Origin: Aspergillus flavus
Lineage: Eukaryota; Ascomycota; Eurotiomycetes; Eurotiales; Aspergillaceae
Reading direction: 5' to 3'
Length of the DNA: 64,000 nucleotides
NCBI RefSeq assembly: GCF_009017415.1
Contig: NC_092407.1
Coordinates: forward strand, 992,001 to 1,056,000
Part shown: in pieces, positions 42,647 through 53,144 of the stretch
Layout: each line of letters begins with the position of its first letter
Position numbering within the stretch: position 1 is the first letter of the stretch
Program-made: the position numbers and the translations under genes
The notes under the pieces: generated by a model
Databases searched by the model: none
Seen by the model: only the letters and a program-made list of their open reading frames with translations
Told to the model about the DNA's origin: nothing

Positions 42647-44865
42647 ATGATTCTTCTCGGTCTGATAGTGTGCTCCCTGCTCGGTGTGGCCACGGCGCAA
42701 TTTCCCCCCACGCCTGAGGGGGTAACCGTCGTCAAGTCGAAGCTACATGAGAATGTGTCCATCTCATTCAAAGAGGTAAGTATTCCATGCTATAGTACAT
42801 AATTAATCACTGATTAGTAGCCCAAAATATGTGAAACAACACCTGGTGTCCGGTCGTATTCGGGTTATGTTCATCTCCCACCCGGCTTCCTTGACGACGA
42901 TACAGGGGACAAACAAGACTACCCAATGAACACGTATAGTAGTATCTTCAAAAGTAATAAGAGGTGCTCAGAGACTTAATTCTATATAAATAGGTTTTTC
43001 TGGTTCTTTGAAGCGCGCAAAGACCCCAAGAACGCGCCCCTCGCCATCTGGCTCAATGGCGGTCCCGGCGGCTCCTCCTTCATGGGACTTCTCGAGGAAC
43101 TGGGCCCCTGTTTCGTGGCCTCTGATTCCAAAACCACCATCTTGAACCCCTGGAGTTGGAACAACGAGGTTAACCTCTTGTTTCTCGATCAGCCCATGCA
43201 GGTTGGCTTCTCCTACGACGTCGCCACTAACGGCACCTTAGCCATGGACTACGACGCGGTGGAAACTACAATCGTGCCTGGGGACTTCTCAGTGGACATC
43301 CCGGAGTCTAACTTCACACACCGTGTTGGTACTTTTGCGAGCCAGGAGCTCTCTCAAACGGCCAATAGCAGTGCGCTTGCGGCTCATGCTCTGTGGCATT
43401 TCGCCCAAACATGGTTCTTTGAGTTTCCGCATTATAAGCCTGTCGATGATCGGATTTCTCTCTGGACTGAGAGCTATGGAGGTCACTATGGTCCGGCGAT
43501 CTTCGGTTTTTTTCAAGAACAGAACGAGCGGATTGGGAAGGGGACTGCCGAAAAGGGCGCACAGTATTTGCATCTCGATACGCTGGGGATTGTGAATGGT
43601 CTTATTGATGCTGTGGTCCAGGGGGAATCTTACATTACCATCGGGTATAATAACGTATGTTTCATCTTATCGTCCTATGCGTTGGCTATAGAGAAAGGAA
43701 GATTTGGATATATCTTCTCCGATACTCGCTAACGTAAACAGACGTATGGCCTGCAAATATTCAACCAGTCTCTTTATGATTCATTGATGCATGAATGGGC
43801 ACGTCCAGGGGGGTGTCGCGACAGAGCGATAGCCTGCCAAGCAGCCTTGAAGGACCGGGACCCTACTTCCGGGAAAAGAAATATATCCGAGATATGTAAA
43901 AACATTGATTTAGACTGCGAGGGAGGGGGTACTGCTCAATACCAACAACTAGACGTAAGTGCTTACCCTTACACCCTGACATAGTGCTAATTATTCCTTT
44001 GGGTGAATAGCGCAGTTGGTATGACATTGCACATCCCAAAAATGACCCCTTTCCAGCTCACCGTAAGTCCACGCACGAAAGCAATGTCACTGTCTACTCT
44101 AATCCCACCCCAAATATCCAGATATGCTCGGCTACTTAACCCAAGAGTCCGTGCTAAAAGCCCTCGGCGTCCCTGTCAACTTCACCGAAGCTGCCCCAGT
44201 GGTCCACAAACAGTTTGACAAGACCTACGAGTATGCATTCCGAACCCCATTTTCCGCGACGCAAACTAACAAAACCCAGCATCACCCGCGGCGGATTCCT
44301 CGACTCGATAGCCCACCTCCTCGACAGCGGCGTCAAGGTACACATGATGTACGGCGACCGCGACTACGCCTGTAACTGGATCGGCGGCGAGAAAGCCAGC
44401 CTCGCAGTACCGTACTCGCGGGCCGCAGAGTTCGCAAACACCGGGTATACTCCATTAGTGACGTCCGAAGGCATCAAGGGTATGACACGTCAACTAGGTA
44501 ATTATAGCTTCACGCGCGTCTACCAGGCTGGTCATGAAGTGCCGGCTTATCAGCCGGTTGCGGCGTATGAGATCTTCATGCGTGCTACGCTGGATCGGGA
44601 TATTCCTACTGGAGAGATAGGTATTACGGGGGAGTTTAAGACGAGTGGACCGAAGGATACTTGGCATATTAAGAATGTTGCTCCAGAGATGCCGGAGCCG
44701 AGGTGCTATGTTTTGAACCCTGGGACGTGTCTTCCGGAGGTTTGGGAGAGGGTTGTGGCTGGGAATGTTACTGTGAAGGATTTCTTTGTGGTGGAGGATG
44801 ATACTGATGATGGGATGGTTGGTTGGCCTCAGGATAGTAGCCAGGTTGTTCTTGGTGGGATGTGA
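42647..44865 (+). CDS. serine carboxypeptidase, peptidase family S10
   Basis: Seven exons (42647-42775, 42821-42933, 42994-43654, 43742-43954, 44011-44062, 44122-44230, 44280-44865) give an unbroken 620-residue protein. Residues 1-17 are a signal peptide ([17 protein letters not shown]). The oxyanion block [13 protein letters not shown], the nucleophile block [11 protein letters not shown] (Ser about 241), the Asp block [12 protein letters not shown] and the His block [12 protein letters not shown] are all intact, so the triad is complete. S10 enzymes remove C-terminal residues at acidic pH in the vacuole or outside the cell. Several N-glycosylation sites (NVS, NGT, NFT, NSS) and the absence of a membrane anchor favour secretion. 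It is longer than carboxypeptidase Y by a C-terminal stretch. Confidence 0.93.
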
Positions 44866-45058
44866 TTGGCTTTTGTTGAAGAGATCGGGTGGTTTATGTG
44901 CGGATTGAGGGACATCATCTAGTATAACGAAATTCTCATTCTGGTTCCTAAGTTTACTATAGCAGTACAGAGCTAGTTAAGTGACAGAACCGTTTTCGGC
45001 TATTTCGAGTGTCAAGGTAGAATACCGGATATGCTTCATGTCGTATTTCCCGTAAGGA

Positions 45059-46462
45059 CTACCTGGGCACCGCATATTTCATCCAAAGCGGATCTTGAAG
45101 CAATTTATCAAGGCAGCTTTCCTCTACACCAACTAATATCTCCATACCACCATCTGGAGGCGCGGGAAGAACCACCTGTAGGCCGTTAATGATCCCAACA
45201 TGAGGCGATCGTACCGCACCAATATTGTGGCCCAACAATGAGCCCCAATCCAACGAATACAGTTTGAAGTTAATCCATGAGGTCTGCACACAGTTGAAGC
45301 CAGGCACATCCAGGAACGCTGTTGGCACCAGGCGATCCACGTCCTCCAACTTCTCAATGAGGGCTACTAGATCATCTGTGAATTGCTTATCGGCCTTGAG
45401 GATTGCTTTCCGAATCAGGATGGCTAGATCAGCGATATTGGTAGAGCCGACAATCTTCCGGATCGGGACTGAAACGGCAACGTACTCCAGGAAGCAGCCC
45501 AGGGTGTCCGGGTGAACAGGTGGTTCTGTGCGCAAACGTCCGTCAATAGCGATATTAAAGACCGAGATTGGATCGCCCTCAAGAATTTCCCATGGCCACT
45601 GCACCTTCATGACAGTCCGCCAGAGAAGAGCGGAGAGGGCATCATTGGTTGAGATCCACTTCTGGTCGGACGGCACTGAGGTATTCACAGGAGAGGCCTC
45701 CGCCTTAAGTGCTTGCAGCGCCTCAGGCGAGAAGTAGAAAACCTGTGCGCGGTGATTCTGTGCCATCATCTTTGGTGGTGCACTCGACGGTGTAAAGGGC
45801 AGTAATGTGTATTCCGGGTGGCTCTCAAGCAACCCCAGATTACGGCCTGAAGACCGCATCACACGTTCTCGATCCCGAACTACAGCCGGTGGCAGCTCCA
45901 CGGGCTCAGGAATGTATAAGCCCTGAGCACGACGACACTCTTCTGCCCAGATTTTCATCCATGTGAATTATGATGTCCCGTCACCCACCAGGTGCAGTGT
46001 GCACCAATTGAGCAGCAGTCCACCGCGGATAAAGTTCGCTTGTACAAGAGAGATTGGTAGCCTCTCTCCGGCCGAAGGCCATACAGACCTACGACATAGC
46101 AGATCGGCGTCTAAACTAGCAACAGGGAAGGAGTTCGACTTCAGTTCTGCATATGATGTAGGGAAGGTATCCGACACGCGCAAGTCTTGGATGACGATGT
46201 CTTCGATTGCTTCATCATCCAATCTTTGTAGTTTTAATACACCTGCCTGCTTGGTGTTCATGTCTGGAACGGCCTCGCATGCCATTGCCGGGACACGCCG
46301 CTGAGTGGCCGCATACGCGGCTCGCAGCACACGGCTTACCTCATCGATATCATAGTCGTCGTCCAGCTGGAATGGGAAGATGTAACGAACGTAGCCCTTG
46401 GGGCCAATGCGTTCAATGGCCGTAAGTGTTGGGACTTGGTCAAATTCAGAGATGGAACCCAT
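45059..46462 (-). pseudogene. BAHD-type acyltransferase interrupted by one TAA
   Basis: A single 468-codon frame runs from 46462 to 45059 with one stop, TAA at 45970-45968. The part before it ends LHLVGDGTS, containing the catalytic HxxxD (HLVGD). After it comes FTWMKIWAEECRRAQG, then WISTNDALSALLWRTVM and FNIAIDGRLR, the BAHD core of the trichothecene acetyltransferase-like fungal group. The DFGWG loop is replaced by LDWGS. These soluble enzymes move acyl groups from acyl-CoA to alcohols or amines of secondary metabolites. The stop fits CAA (Gln) to TAA. Apart from it the gene looks full length, so the loss is recent, unless readthrough occurs. Confidence 0.85.
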
Positions 46463-46933
46463 TGTGGAAGGGGGATTATCTGGTTAAGGAGATGCAAATG
46501 AAAAGTTGGAGGGGGACACAGTTAGGCAAAATCAGTTCAAGTACCCCAGTCACTGTTAGTGGAATATGCAGTAACCTGACCCCACTGGACGAAGCCAGTG
46601 TGGTACTGGTAGACATAATGACACAACGGTTGAGTCCCAGATATGAATCATGGAGCAGTCCCTGGCAGGGGCGGATGCACCTCGCGTTGGAAATGAGTAC
46701 GTTGACGCGGTCATATAGACCGAATCTAGGGCTGTACTAGGTCTAGTGGGTAGTGATCCTAGGCGACAGTATATTGAACATCCGTCGTAGCCAGTGGATG
46801 GCCTGGTCACTGATACTAATTTGCTCCACCGGACAAGCCCCTTGTTATGCAAAACGCCAGAATAAGCAGCTCTAGAGCAAAAGTTCGGGCCATGTCGCAA
46901 ACTACCTCAGCATGTGAAGCTCTGTGCCACCCC
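46463..46933. other. intergenic, nothing recognised
   Basis: This is the upstream region of the BAHD-like gene. A minus-strand frame 46556-46900 shows no family. Confidence 0.35.
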
Positions 46934-47430
46934 CTAGAAATGCATTGACGTTATTAAAGCAAGTTTCTTTACCCCATAATAATTATCCTTTGGCGGGATG
47001 CGCGAGTCATACAACACGTCGTTGCGAGGTTCTGGAAGCCAAGGAATATGATCAGTCCACATAAATGTACCAATTGCCAAAGGATTTAATTGATTCTCCA
47101 CAATATACCCGAACGGTAGGGCCGGATCTTAACGGCCAGCCATGATTGTCGTCCTTTAAGAATAGTGCACGGTCCAGGCATATCTGGTTTGACCATAATG
47201 GTTTTAGCTTGATATGGCACTGGACGCCGGGCTCGTTTGAACCGTTAGTGATATGGGTCTCTCGTTAGCGTAGCGCGGGTGGCCGTCGACTGCACTCCAG
47301 TCCGCACTAAACAATACTGCTTCGCCGACTCATACGACTTCGGAATGATGGTGATTTACGATCGGCAGTAATTCCCAACCGCCGTTATTCATGGATGCTA
47401 GGAGTGGCGTCGAATGGAAAGTTATCAGAA
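46934..47430 (-). pseudogene. decayed unknown gene with several in-frame stops
   Basis: One minus-strand frame stays protein-like over about 500 bp while crossing four stops (a TGA at 47332 and three TAA). It reads MNNGGWELLPIVNHHHSEVV, then VGEAVLFSADWSAVDGHPRY and ANERPISLTVQTSPA. After the stops, GYIVENQLNPLAIGTF, WTDHIPWLPEPRNDVLYDS and RIPPKDNYYG are open for 64 codons. A possible first exon (MDQEQLPSL and a GTAAGG donor) lies near 47610. I cannot name the family. At least some stops would revert to Gln by T-to-C. Confidence 0.45.
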
Positions 47431-47840
47431 CATGCAAAGTTAGGAACTCAGGTCAGGGGGAGAATGGGAAGGTGTCCCCTATTGATCTAGTGCAAATACC
47501 TGACCGAGTTTGCAGGGAATAAACCAGGATGTTTGCCCATCGCCGTTTCACTATAGTATCCGGAGTAAACACATCAAGTCCTTACCAATGAGGGCAACTG
47601 TTCCTGGTCCATAGCGTCCCACTTCGGAGGCAATGCACCCTTAAAGAAATCAGTTGACAGCTATACCCCCCGGGCCCGAGTTCAAGATTCCGATTTTCAA
47701 TCTCTCAGCTGTTATGGCTATGATGACACTTCCTCGTCTCCACACAGCACAACCAACGTTCAGTTCATATCTACCGATTCTCCTTTCTATTTGCCGTTCA
47801 GCCTACCTTTGCCGCCCGATGTGCGATCTGTTTTGCATCG
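47431..47840. other. intergenic, nothing further recognised
   Basis: It may contain the first exon of the decayed gene (minus strand, near 47610) and the promoter of the rhodopsin-domain gene (plus strand). Confidence 0.3.
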
Positions 47841-49252
47841 ATGGCCTTGGATCAGGCAGTTATTGCCGTCTTTGGGCCACCGCCGGCTAATGTCAACCTT
47901 GACGACAGCCAAGTGGCTCAGGATAACGCTGCCGTGATTAGTTTGCTAGCTATCGCGACAGTCGCGGTGATTCTCCGATTCATCGCCCGATTTTCCATGA
48001 AGCAGCCTTTTAAGACCGATGACTGCCTAATCATTGTTTCTTTGGTAAGTCTCTTCCTCACGACGGTGATTCTGTTACTAACTAGCCTTGCTTGCCGCTA
48101 GTTGTTCGTGTGTGCCACAACTGGATTGAGCATAGCAGGTAGGTGTCACGCTTAGAATGGCGAACTCGAAAGCAGACAGTAATAAGCAAATTCCAGGTGG
48201 TACCTTCGGTGCCGGAAAACATGTGTGGTCAGTTACGCTTCCGGGTTTGACCAACATTTTCAAGGTCAGTTGAGGCCGCACTTCATGAACGCACTCTCTG
48301 ACCCCAGCAATAGATTCTACTCACATACACCTTTGCTTATGCCGGGGCCTGCGCCGCTTGCAAAGCCTCAATCCTATTTTTCTACCGCCGTGTGTTTGTG
48401 ATCGCACAGCAAGACCTCCTGCTAAGGCTATCGCTCCTCGTCGGGTTTTTCCTTACTCTTTCCTATCCCATCATTGTTTGGGTCACGATGGGAAATAGTT
48501 GCAAGCCTCTATCTTATTTCTGGGGCCAGTTCAATGGAGGAAGTGGAAAATGCATCGACACCAACACATTCTTCTTGGCCGCAGGCATCATCAACATGGT
48601 CAACGATATAGTGGTATTAATGGTACCATTTCCGCAGATCGCAAGGTTACAAATGAATCCTCGGAAGAAAATTGCCATCTGTGCTATTCTAGCACTCGGC
48701 TGCTTGTAAGCTTAATACGATTTTATAGCAGCTACTCATTATTCATGCTAACATCAGGAATACAGTGGATGTGTTGCCAGTGTCATACGAATTTACTTCG
48801 TCCATAAGTTCACGAACAGCGCCGACGTTACCTGGATGATGGGACCTTTGTTCATCTGGTCCACTATAGAGCCTGCTGTGGCCATCGTTTGCGCCTGTCT
48901 TCCACATCTCGCCCCCCTCGCTCGCCTGGCTCACATCAAGCTCATGTCCAGCTATGGAACTAAGAGCCCATATGCGAGTGTACCGTGGAGGCCGCGTCGC
49001 AGTGGGGGCGCAGGTCATCAAAAAGGTAGCTTTTTCAGTAACCGCAGCAAGGGCGGCCGCTTGGGTGCTGGGAAAACATACCCTCAAGGACTTGACGAAA
49101 TTGGGTTAACCAGTCAGGTCACGTCAAGTTTGCAAATGCAAAAGCCACATTCTATCGAGTCAGCCTCGCACGATAATGTTCATGTCCAATCAATTGTCTT
49201 ACAATCTGACTTTTTGCAATCTGTCTTTAATAGAGAGGTTTCACGGCGCTGA
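47841..49252 (+). CDS. fungal rhodopsin-domain integral membrane protein (PTH11/SAT4-like)
   Basis: Five exons (47841-48044, 48102-48138, 48197-48264, 48314-48705, 48766-49252) keep frame and give 395 residues. The sequence follows the fungal rhodopsin-like domain: helix 1 VISLLAIATVAVILRFIAR, then KTDDCLIIVSL, YGxGxH-like FGAGKHVW, KASILFFYRRVF, a loop with paired Cys (CKPLSYFW, GKCIDTN), and NDIVVLMVPFPQIARL. Seven helices are predicted by eye. The C-terminal 110 residues are cytosolic, Ser/Lys-rich. Members resemble PTH11-type receptors, though the N-terminal CFEM domain is absent. Ligand and role unknown. Confidence 0.9.
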
Positions 49253-49925
49253 CAAGATCAGGCGAATAATACAATATAGGCTACCATCTTCATTACTGCA
49301 GGACATAGTTCAAGCACTATAGAATTGAGATAACCAAGTCCGCATTCAAATAATTTGCATCTTGGCTCACTAGTCTGTACCCCAGCTGAGGCTGTAGACT
49401 CCCTTAGTTCGGGTCCCCTCTCTCTCTTGGTTTAGCCGCTCAGTGCTTGCTGTTGTTTTACATAAACTTCGAGCTGACACCACAACCCTATCGTTCGTAG
49501 ATGTGCTAGGTCTAGTTCTTTGTATAGTAGTTTTATGGAGTAATGTATATAGTAAAGACGGGTCTAACTATATGCGCACTTGAATGCATTGTGCAAGGAA
49601 TTTAGTAATGGGATACATCATATGTCTAATCAAATATTAACACTCTGAGGTAGCGAAGTACCTCTCAGTGCTCGAGGTGTTAGTAGGGTGGACAGCAGGC
49701 TGAGCTCCCCTTTGAAAGAATCAAAACATGTAACATATCAAACCCCATTCCTCTAATCAACCCAAGACATAGTAACCTATCAACCTGACCTAATGCGGTC
49801 ACTGGGAAGATTCTCCGGAATTATATTATAACGGTAATAGATCATAAAATGAGATGTGCACTGTCACCAAAAGAATATACAATTAGCAAATGAGACTACC
49901 ACTACCACAGTATAGGCTGAACATA
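49253..49925. other. intergenic, nothing recognised
   Basis: About 670 AT-rich bases between convergent genes. I see no gene or repeat. Confidence 0.4.
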
Positions 49926-50203
49926 CTAGATATTGCTTCCTGGTCTTGCCGCAGCATCTGCAGCTGCGTCTTGCTCTGCCTGCATCTGTGCGGCTGTGAC
50001 GGCATTCCGGACAGCCTGTTGGGCAATCTGTTGAGAATCGCGGTGCTCCAAGTGATTTTTCAAACCTTCCTGTACTCGGCTCAATTAGCAGGAAATGGCT
50101 ATACAGGTCCTACCACAGCATGTACATCACTGTTTGAAGGCACTGCTGCTGCAGTGGTAAGAGCTGCAAGAACGGTAAGAGTGATAATCTGAGGACAATG
50201 CAT
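49926..50203 (-). CDS. small two-exon secreted Ala/Gln-rich protein
   Basis: Exon 1 (50203-50114) and exon 2 (50069-49926) join in phase 0 across a 44-nt intron (GTAGGA donor, CTAAT branch-like site, CAG acceptor). They encode 77 residues. The N-terminus MHCPQIITLTVLAALTTAAA is a clear signal peptide. The mature part is about 57 residues: VPSNSDVHAVEGLKNH, then RDSQQIAQQAVRNAVTAAQM, then QAEQDAAADAAARPGSNI. It has no Cys and should be mostly alpha-helical. I know no family. An open frame on the other strand (49890-50192) looks like its shadow. The agreement of signal peptide, intron phase and composition supports a real gene, possibly an effector-like or surface peptide. Confidence 0.6.
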
Positions 50204-51194
50204 GGCTATGGGTAGGTAATTCTTTTGAGTAGAAAAACAGTGGATATTATGGAAGTTAGTGTGAGGTTTTTAAAAGAGCAAAAGCATGAGCGAGATACTG
50301 TCCCTACTTATACTATGAGCAATCATATTTCCTATGCAGCTGATATTAACAAAGTGTCAAGCACCGCGTACAGAACAGGGTGTGGTCCTACGGACGGGGA
50401 AGTCTATTTGTTACCTACAAACCACCGTAGATGATACATAGTAGATTTAATTACGTTGTCTCTTCTACTTCCTCAAGGAGGCACTACTTTGGCAAGTGTG
50501 CAAAAGAGAGAAGAAGAGGAAGAAGTACCGTACTAGAGAAGACAAATTAGGTAAACTTCCGACCTGTTGGGTATTCTATTATTCATTACTTGGCGGACAG
50601 TAGAAAGGGGTCCTAGACTGGCTTTACTGGCCAGGATCCTAAACCTCTATACATGCGTCACCTTTGCTCACGTCGAAAGAAAAGATAAAGTACCGAGTAC
50701 GACCCAGAAGGTCAAATTAACGAGGATATTGTTAAAGGACCCGCGTACTACGGAGTACCCCGTTGGAATACGCTTAGCCTATAGGAATTTGGAGCACGAA
50801 ACTTAATCACCCCAACTTTTGTTGTGGTAAATTCCAGATTAGACAGTCTGATCTATCTCGTGATTAATGCTTTTGTCTAGTAAGGAGCAGACCAGAATAC
50901 CTACAACCTCAGCCTGTCAACCTAATACCGGAATATATGCCACGACATCATGCAGTGGAACCAACAACAAAACCGGTCGTATTTCGTGACAGTCATATAT
51001 TTATATGCTCATAAAAGCCTCAACATAATTGCATTGCTAAAGTCTCATCCATAGCGCTCTCTCGATTATCGACTAAAGCACTTTATAAGTGCTTATAAAA
51101 ACAAGCAATTTCGATATATAACTGGCTAGAAGATTTTTCGAATTCGAAATCTACATGCTCTAATGGGTTAGATTAATGTGGTTGCGCTGCTGTT
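50204..51194. other. 1 kb with no supported gene
   Basis: The plus-strand frames (50225-50434, 50567-50806) have no family resemblance. Confidence 0.35.
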
Positions 51195-51854
51195 CTACCT
51201 ATTTGCACGACATAAACAGAGAAGCAGTGGTACCATACAGGCTGCCCCTAGTATTTCCCAAGTTCCCACTATCCCCGTGGACAGGGGTGGTACCATCTTC
51301 CTTTCCTCCCACCAGCCCCGTCCTTGTAGCCCGTTTTTGACCTCACGAATGTGTCTCTCTACCTTGTCGAGCTTGCCCTTCGCGATCCCGTCAAAGCGAA
51401 GACCATTCTGCATTGTGCGTAAAAGAGACCACACAACCACCGGTGATTTGCACACTCGAACTTGGCTTCTATCCACTAAGGAATAGACCTGGTCGTTGAT
51501 ACAGCACAAGTACTCAATTACGTCGAATGCATATCCTTGACAATTGAGCCCATCGCCATATCCCTTTGAACACAGTTTATCAGGGGTAGGACTGCATTTG
51601 ATGCAGTGATCAGTATGTCTCTCGAATTCTTCCATCACATATTCTTCATCAACCTGTGGCTTCCTCAGAGTGCCTGAGCCTACAAGACCTCCATCCACGT
51701 CCGACCCGGCTGGCCTTGAAACAAACCCTAATGTCGCTATCGGAGAAGTCTGTCTGGACCTGTTTTCATACTCCGTGTTCGCCACAGGATGCGCTTTGCC
51801 GGGCCTCGCGGTTCTTGGCTCGACGTTATCATGTGGCTCCTGTTGTGGGTTCAT
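51195..51854 (-). CDS. conserved hypothetical fungal protein with Cys motif
   Basis: A single exon of 219 residues from the ATG at 51854. The first 75 residues are polar and probably disordered. The centre reads MEEFERHTDHCIKCSPTPDK, then LCSKGYGDGLNCQGYAFDVI and EYLCCINDQVYSLVDRSQVR. This spacing (HxxxCxxC ... LCxxGY ... A.DV..YL.) recurs, as I recall, in a family of unnamed fungal proteins, and it may bind a metal. The C-terminus ends in a short hydrophobic segment (ILGAACMVPLLLCLC), possibly a tail anchor. Function unknown. The plus-strand frames over it are shadows. Confidence 0.7.
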   Translation of the reverse strand: MNPQQEPHDNVEPRTARPGKAHPVANTEYENRSRQTSPIATLGFVSRPAGSDVDGGLVGSGTLRKPQVDEEYVMEEFERHTDHCIKCSPTPDKLCSKGYGDGLNCQGYAFDVIEYLCCINDQVYSLVDRSQVRVCKSPVVVWSLLRTMQNGLRFDGIAKGKLDKVERHIREVKNGLQGRGWWEERKMVPPLSTGIVGTWEILGAACMVPLLLCLCRANR

Positions 51855-52642
51855 TTCAATATATATAGCAGAGCTAACAGTAGTGTACGAATGTGAAGAA
51901 TTCTAATATATTCTCATTCGTCTTCCTGGCGTGTGCGAGGGGTGCAACTTATATTTCATTCAGGTCCTTTCAACTTGGATCCGGGATGAGACACTTGATT
52001 CTAGTTATCACTCCTGAATGTTTCAGTCCCCATAGTCTAACAAAGAAAGCAAAGAAAACGAATATGATTGATACATCATGGAATCTCATCACAAAGAAGA
52101 TATTTCAAGAGAACAGTAAGTGATAAGACTTCTTTAGTAGATCGTACAGTACCAATCTAAATCGAATTGTTCTCTGGCAACGGATTGTCGCTATATGCCG
52201 CTCTGTTAAGACCTTGTCCTTGAGGAGCGGATAAAATGTCATCGAAATACCCGTAGTCCAACAGTACAAGCGGCATGTTTACCGTTAGGTATAAATGGGA
52301 TGTGGAAGAAGAAAGAATCGCGGGTTTTTCGGTATGCTGGTCAAAGTGGCGAAACGAGGTAATGACCAGTCCGTTGTCGAAAGAGATCAGGGAGATCAAT
52401 GACACAACACTAAAGGCTTGTTTGACAGTATATGTGATCAGACAAGAAACCTTTGGAGATGTGAGATGCATTGAAATGACATCTAAACGAAGGGATGCGT
52501 ATAACAAGATAGCGTCGTGGGACTGACTAGGGTTCAAGGATCGAGGTTCTGGTAGGGCTTGATTGTATACAGGCGTTTATAGTGGATAACAGGCCCACCT
52601 GCCGGTGTTGAATCTTGTATAGCAACTCCTTTCACCGATATC
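51855..52642. other. intergenic with one 83-codon frame
   Basis: The frame 52275-52526 (+) starts at ATG and has a balanced, protein-like composition (VRYKWDVEEERIAGFSVCW), but no family and no exon partner could be found. The opposite frame starts at TTG. Confidence 0.3.
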
Positions 52643-52716
52643 GGCCGGATGGTGTAGTTGGTTATCACGTATCCTTTACACGGATAAGGCCCAGGGTTCG
52701 AACCCCTGTCTGGTCA
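52643..52716 (+). tRNA. tRNA-Val (anticodon UAC)
   Basis: A complete cloverleaf can be drawn. The acceptor GGCCGGA pairs with TCTGGTC (two G-U pairs), followed by discriminator A. The D arm is GTGT/TCAC, the anticodon stem TATCC/GGATA with loop TTTACAC (anticodon TAC), and the T arm CAGGG-TTCGAAC-CCCTG. The box B sequence GGTTCGAAC is perfect. It has no intron and no encoded CCA, as usual for eukaryotes. Confidence 0.95.
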
Positions 52717-52720
52717 TATC

Positions 52721-52731
52721 TTTTTCTTTTT
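52721..52731 (+). terminator. RNA polymerase III terminator
   Basis: A T5-C-T5 run begins five bases after the tRNA end, the expected Pol III stop signal. Confidence 0.85.
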
Positions 52732-53144
52732 GCTTCTTATTCTCATCGGAGCAGCTCTACTTGCTACTAAAATTATTTTGTGCTGTCTACTTCCCATGAT
52801 GTGTCCGGGCCCATTGGAATTGCCCCCTTCAACTTATTTTGCTACTATTTTTCAGCACGAACCCAGCATAATTACGGTTAACGATAAGTGGCAGATAGTT
52901 CGTCTATTACAGAGTACATTAGTATCGACAATTGGGAAGGTTGAGCTAAATAGTCGTGGAATTCCCTTGTGCAGTGTTGATGTATATATATTGTTGCGGA
53001 TGGGGTGTCCAAGCCATGACTTTTCTACCTTACGGTATTTTAGTCGAGTGGGATTGATATGTATGAGTAACAGCTTCCAATATAAACATTACTAGTAGAA
53101 AAGTAGATATGGTCTCCAACTCAGCAGGACTAGGCCCAGTATAC
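52732..53144. other. intergenic, open frame without ATG
   Basis: A plus-strand frame is open at 52730-53095 but its first codon is TTG, directly after the tRNA terminator. It is hydrophobic at its start and matches nothing known. I do not call it a gene. Confidence 0.4.

Noticed and set aside
43289..43573. Minus-strand frames over the carboxypeptidase
   Set aside because: They are shadows of the S10 exon with the catalytic Ser.
49890..50192. 100-codon plus-strand frame opposite the small secreted protein
   Set aside because: It has an ATG and many Cys/Leu but no signal peptide or intron logic, while the minus strand gives a phased two-exon secreted protein.
52730..53095. Hydrophobic 121-codon plus-strand frame after the tRNA
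   Set aside because: It starts at TTG inside the Pol III terminator and lacks a plausible ATG or promoter.
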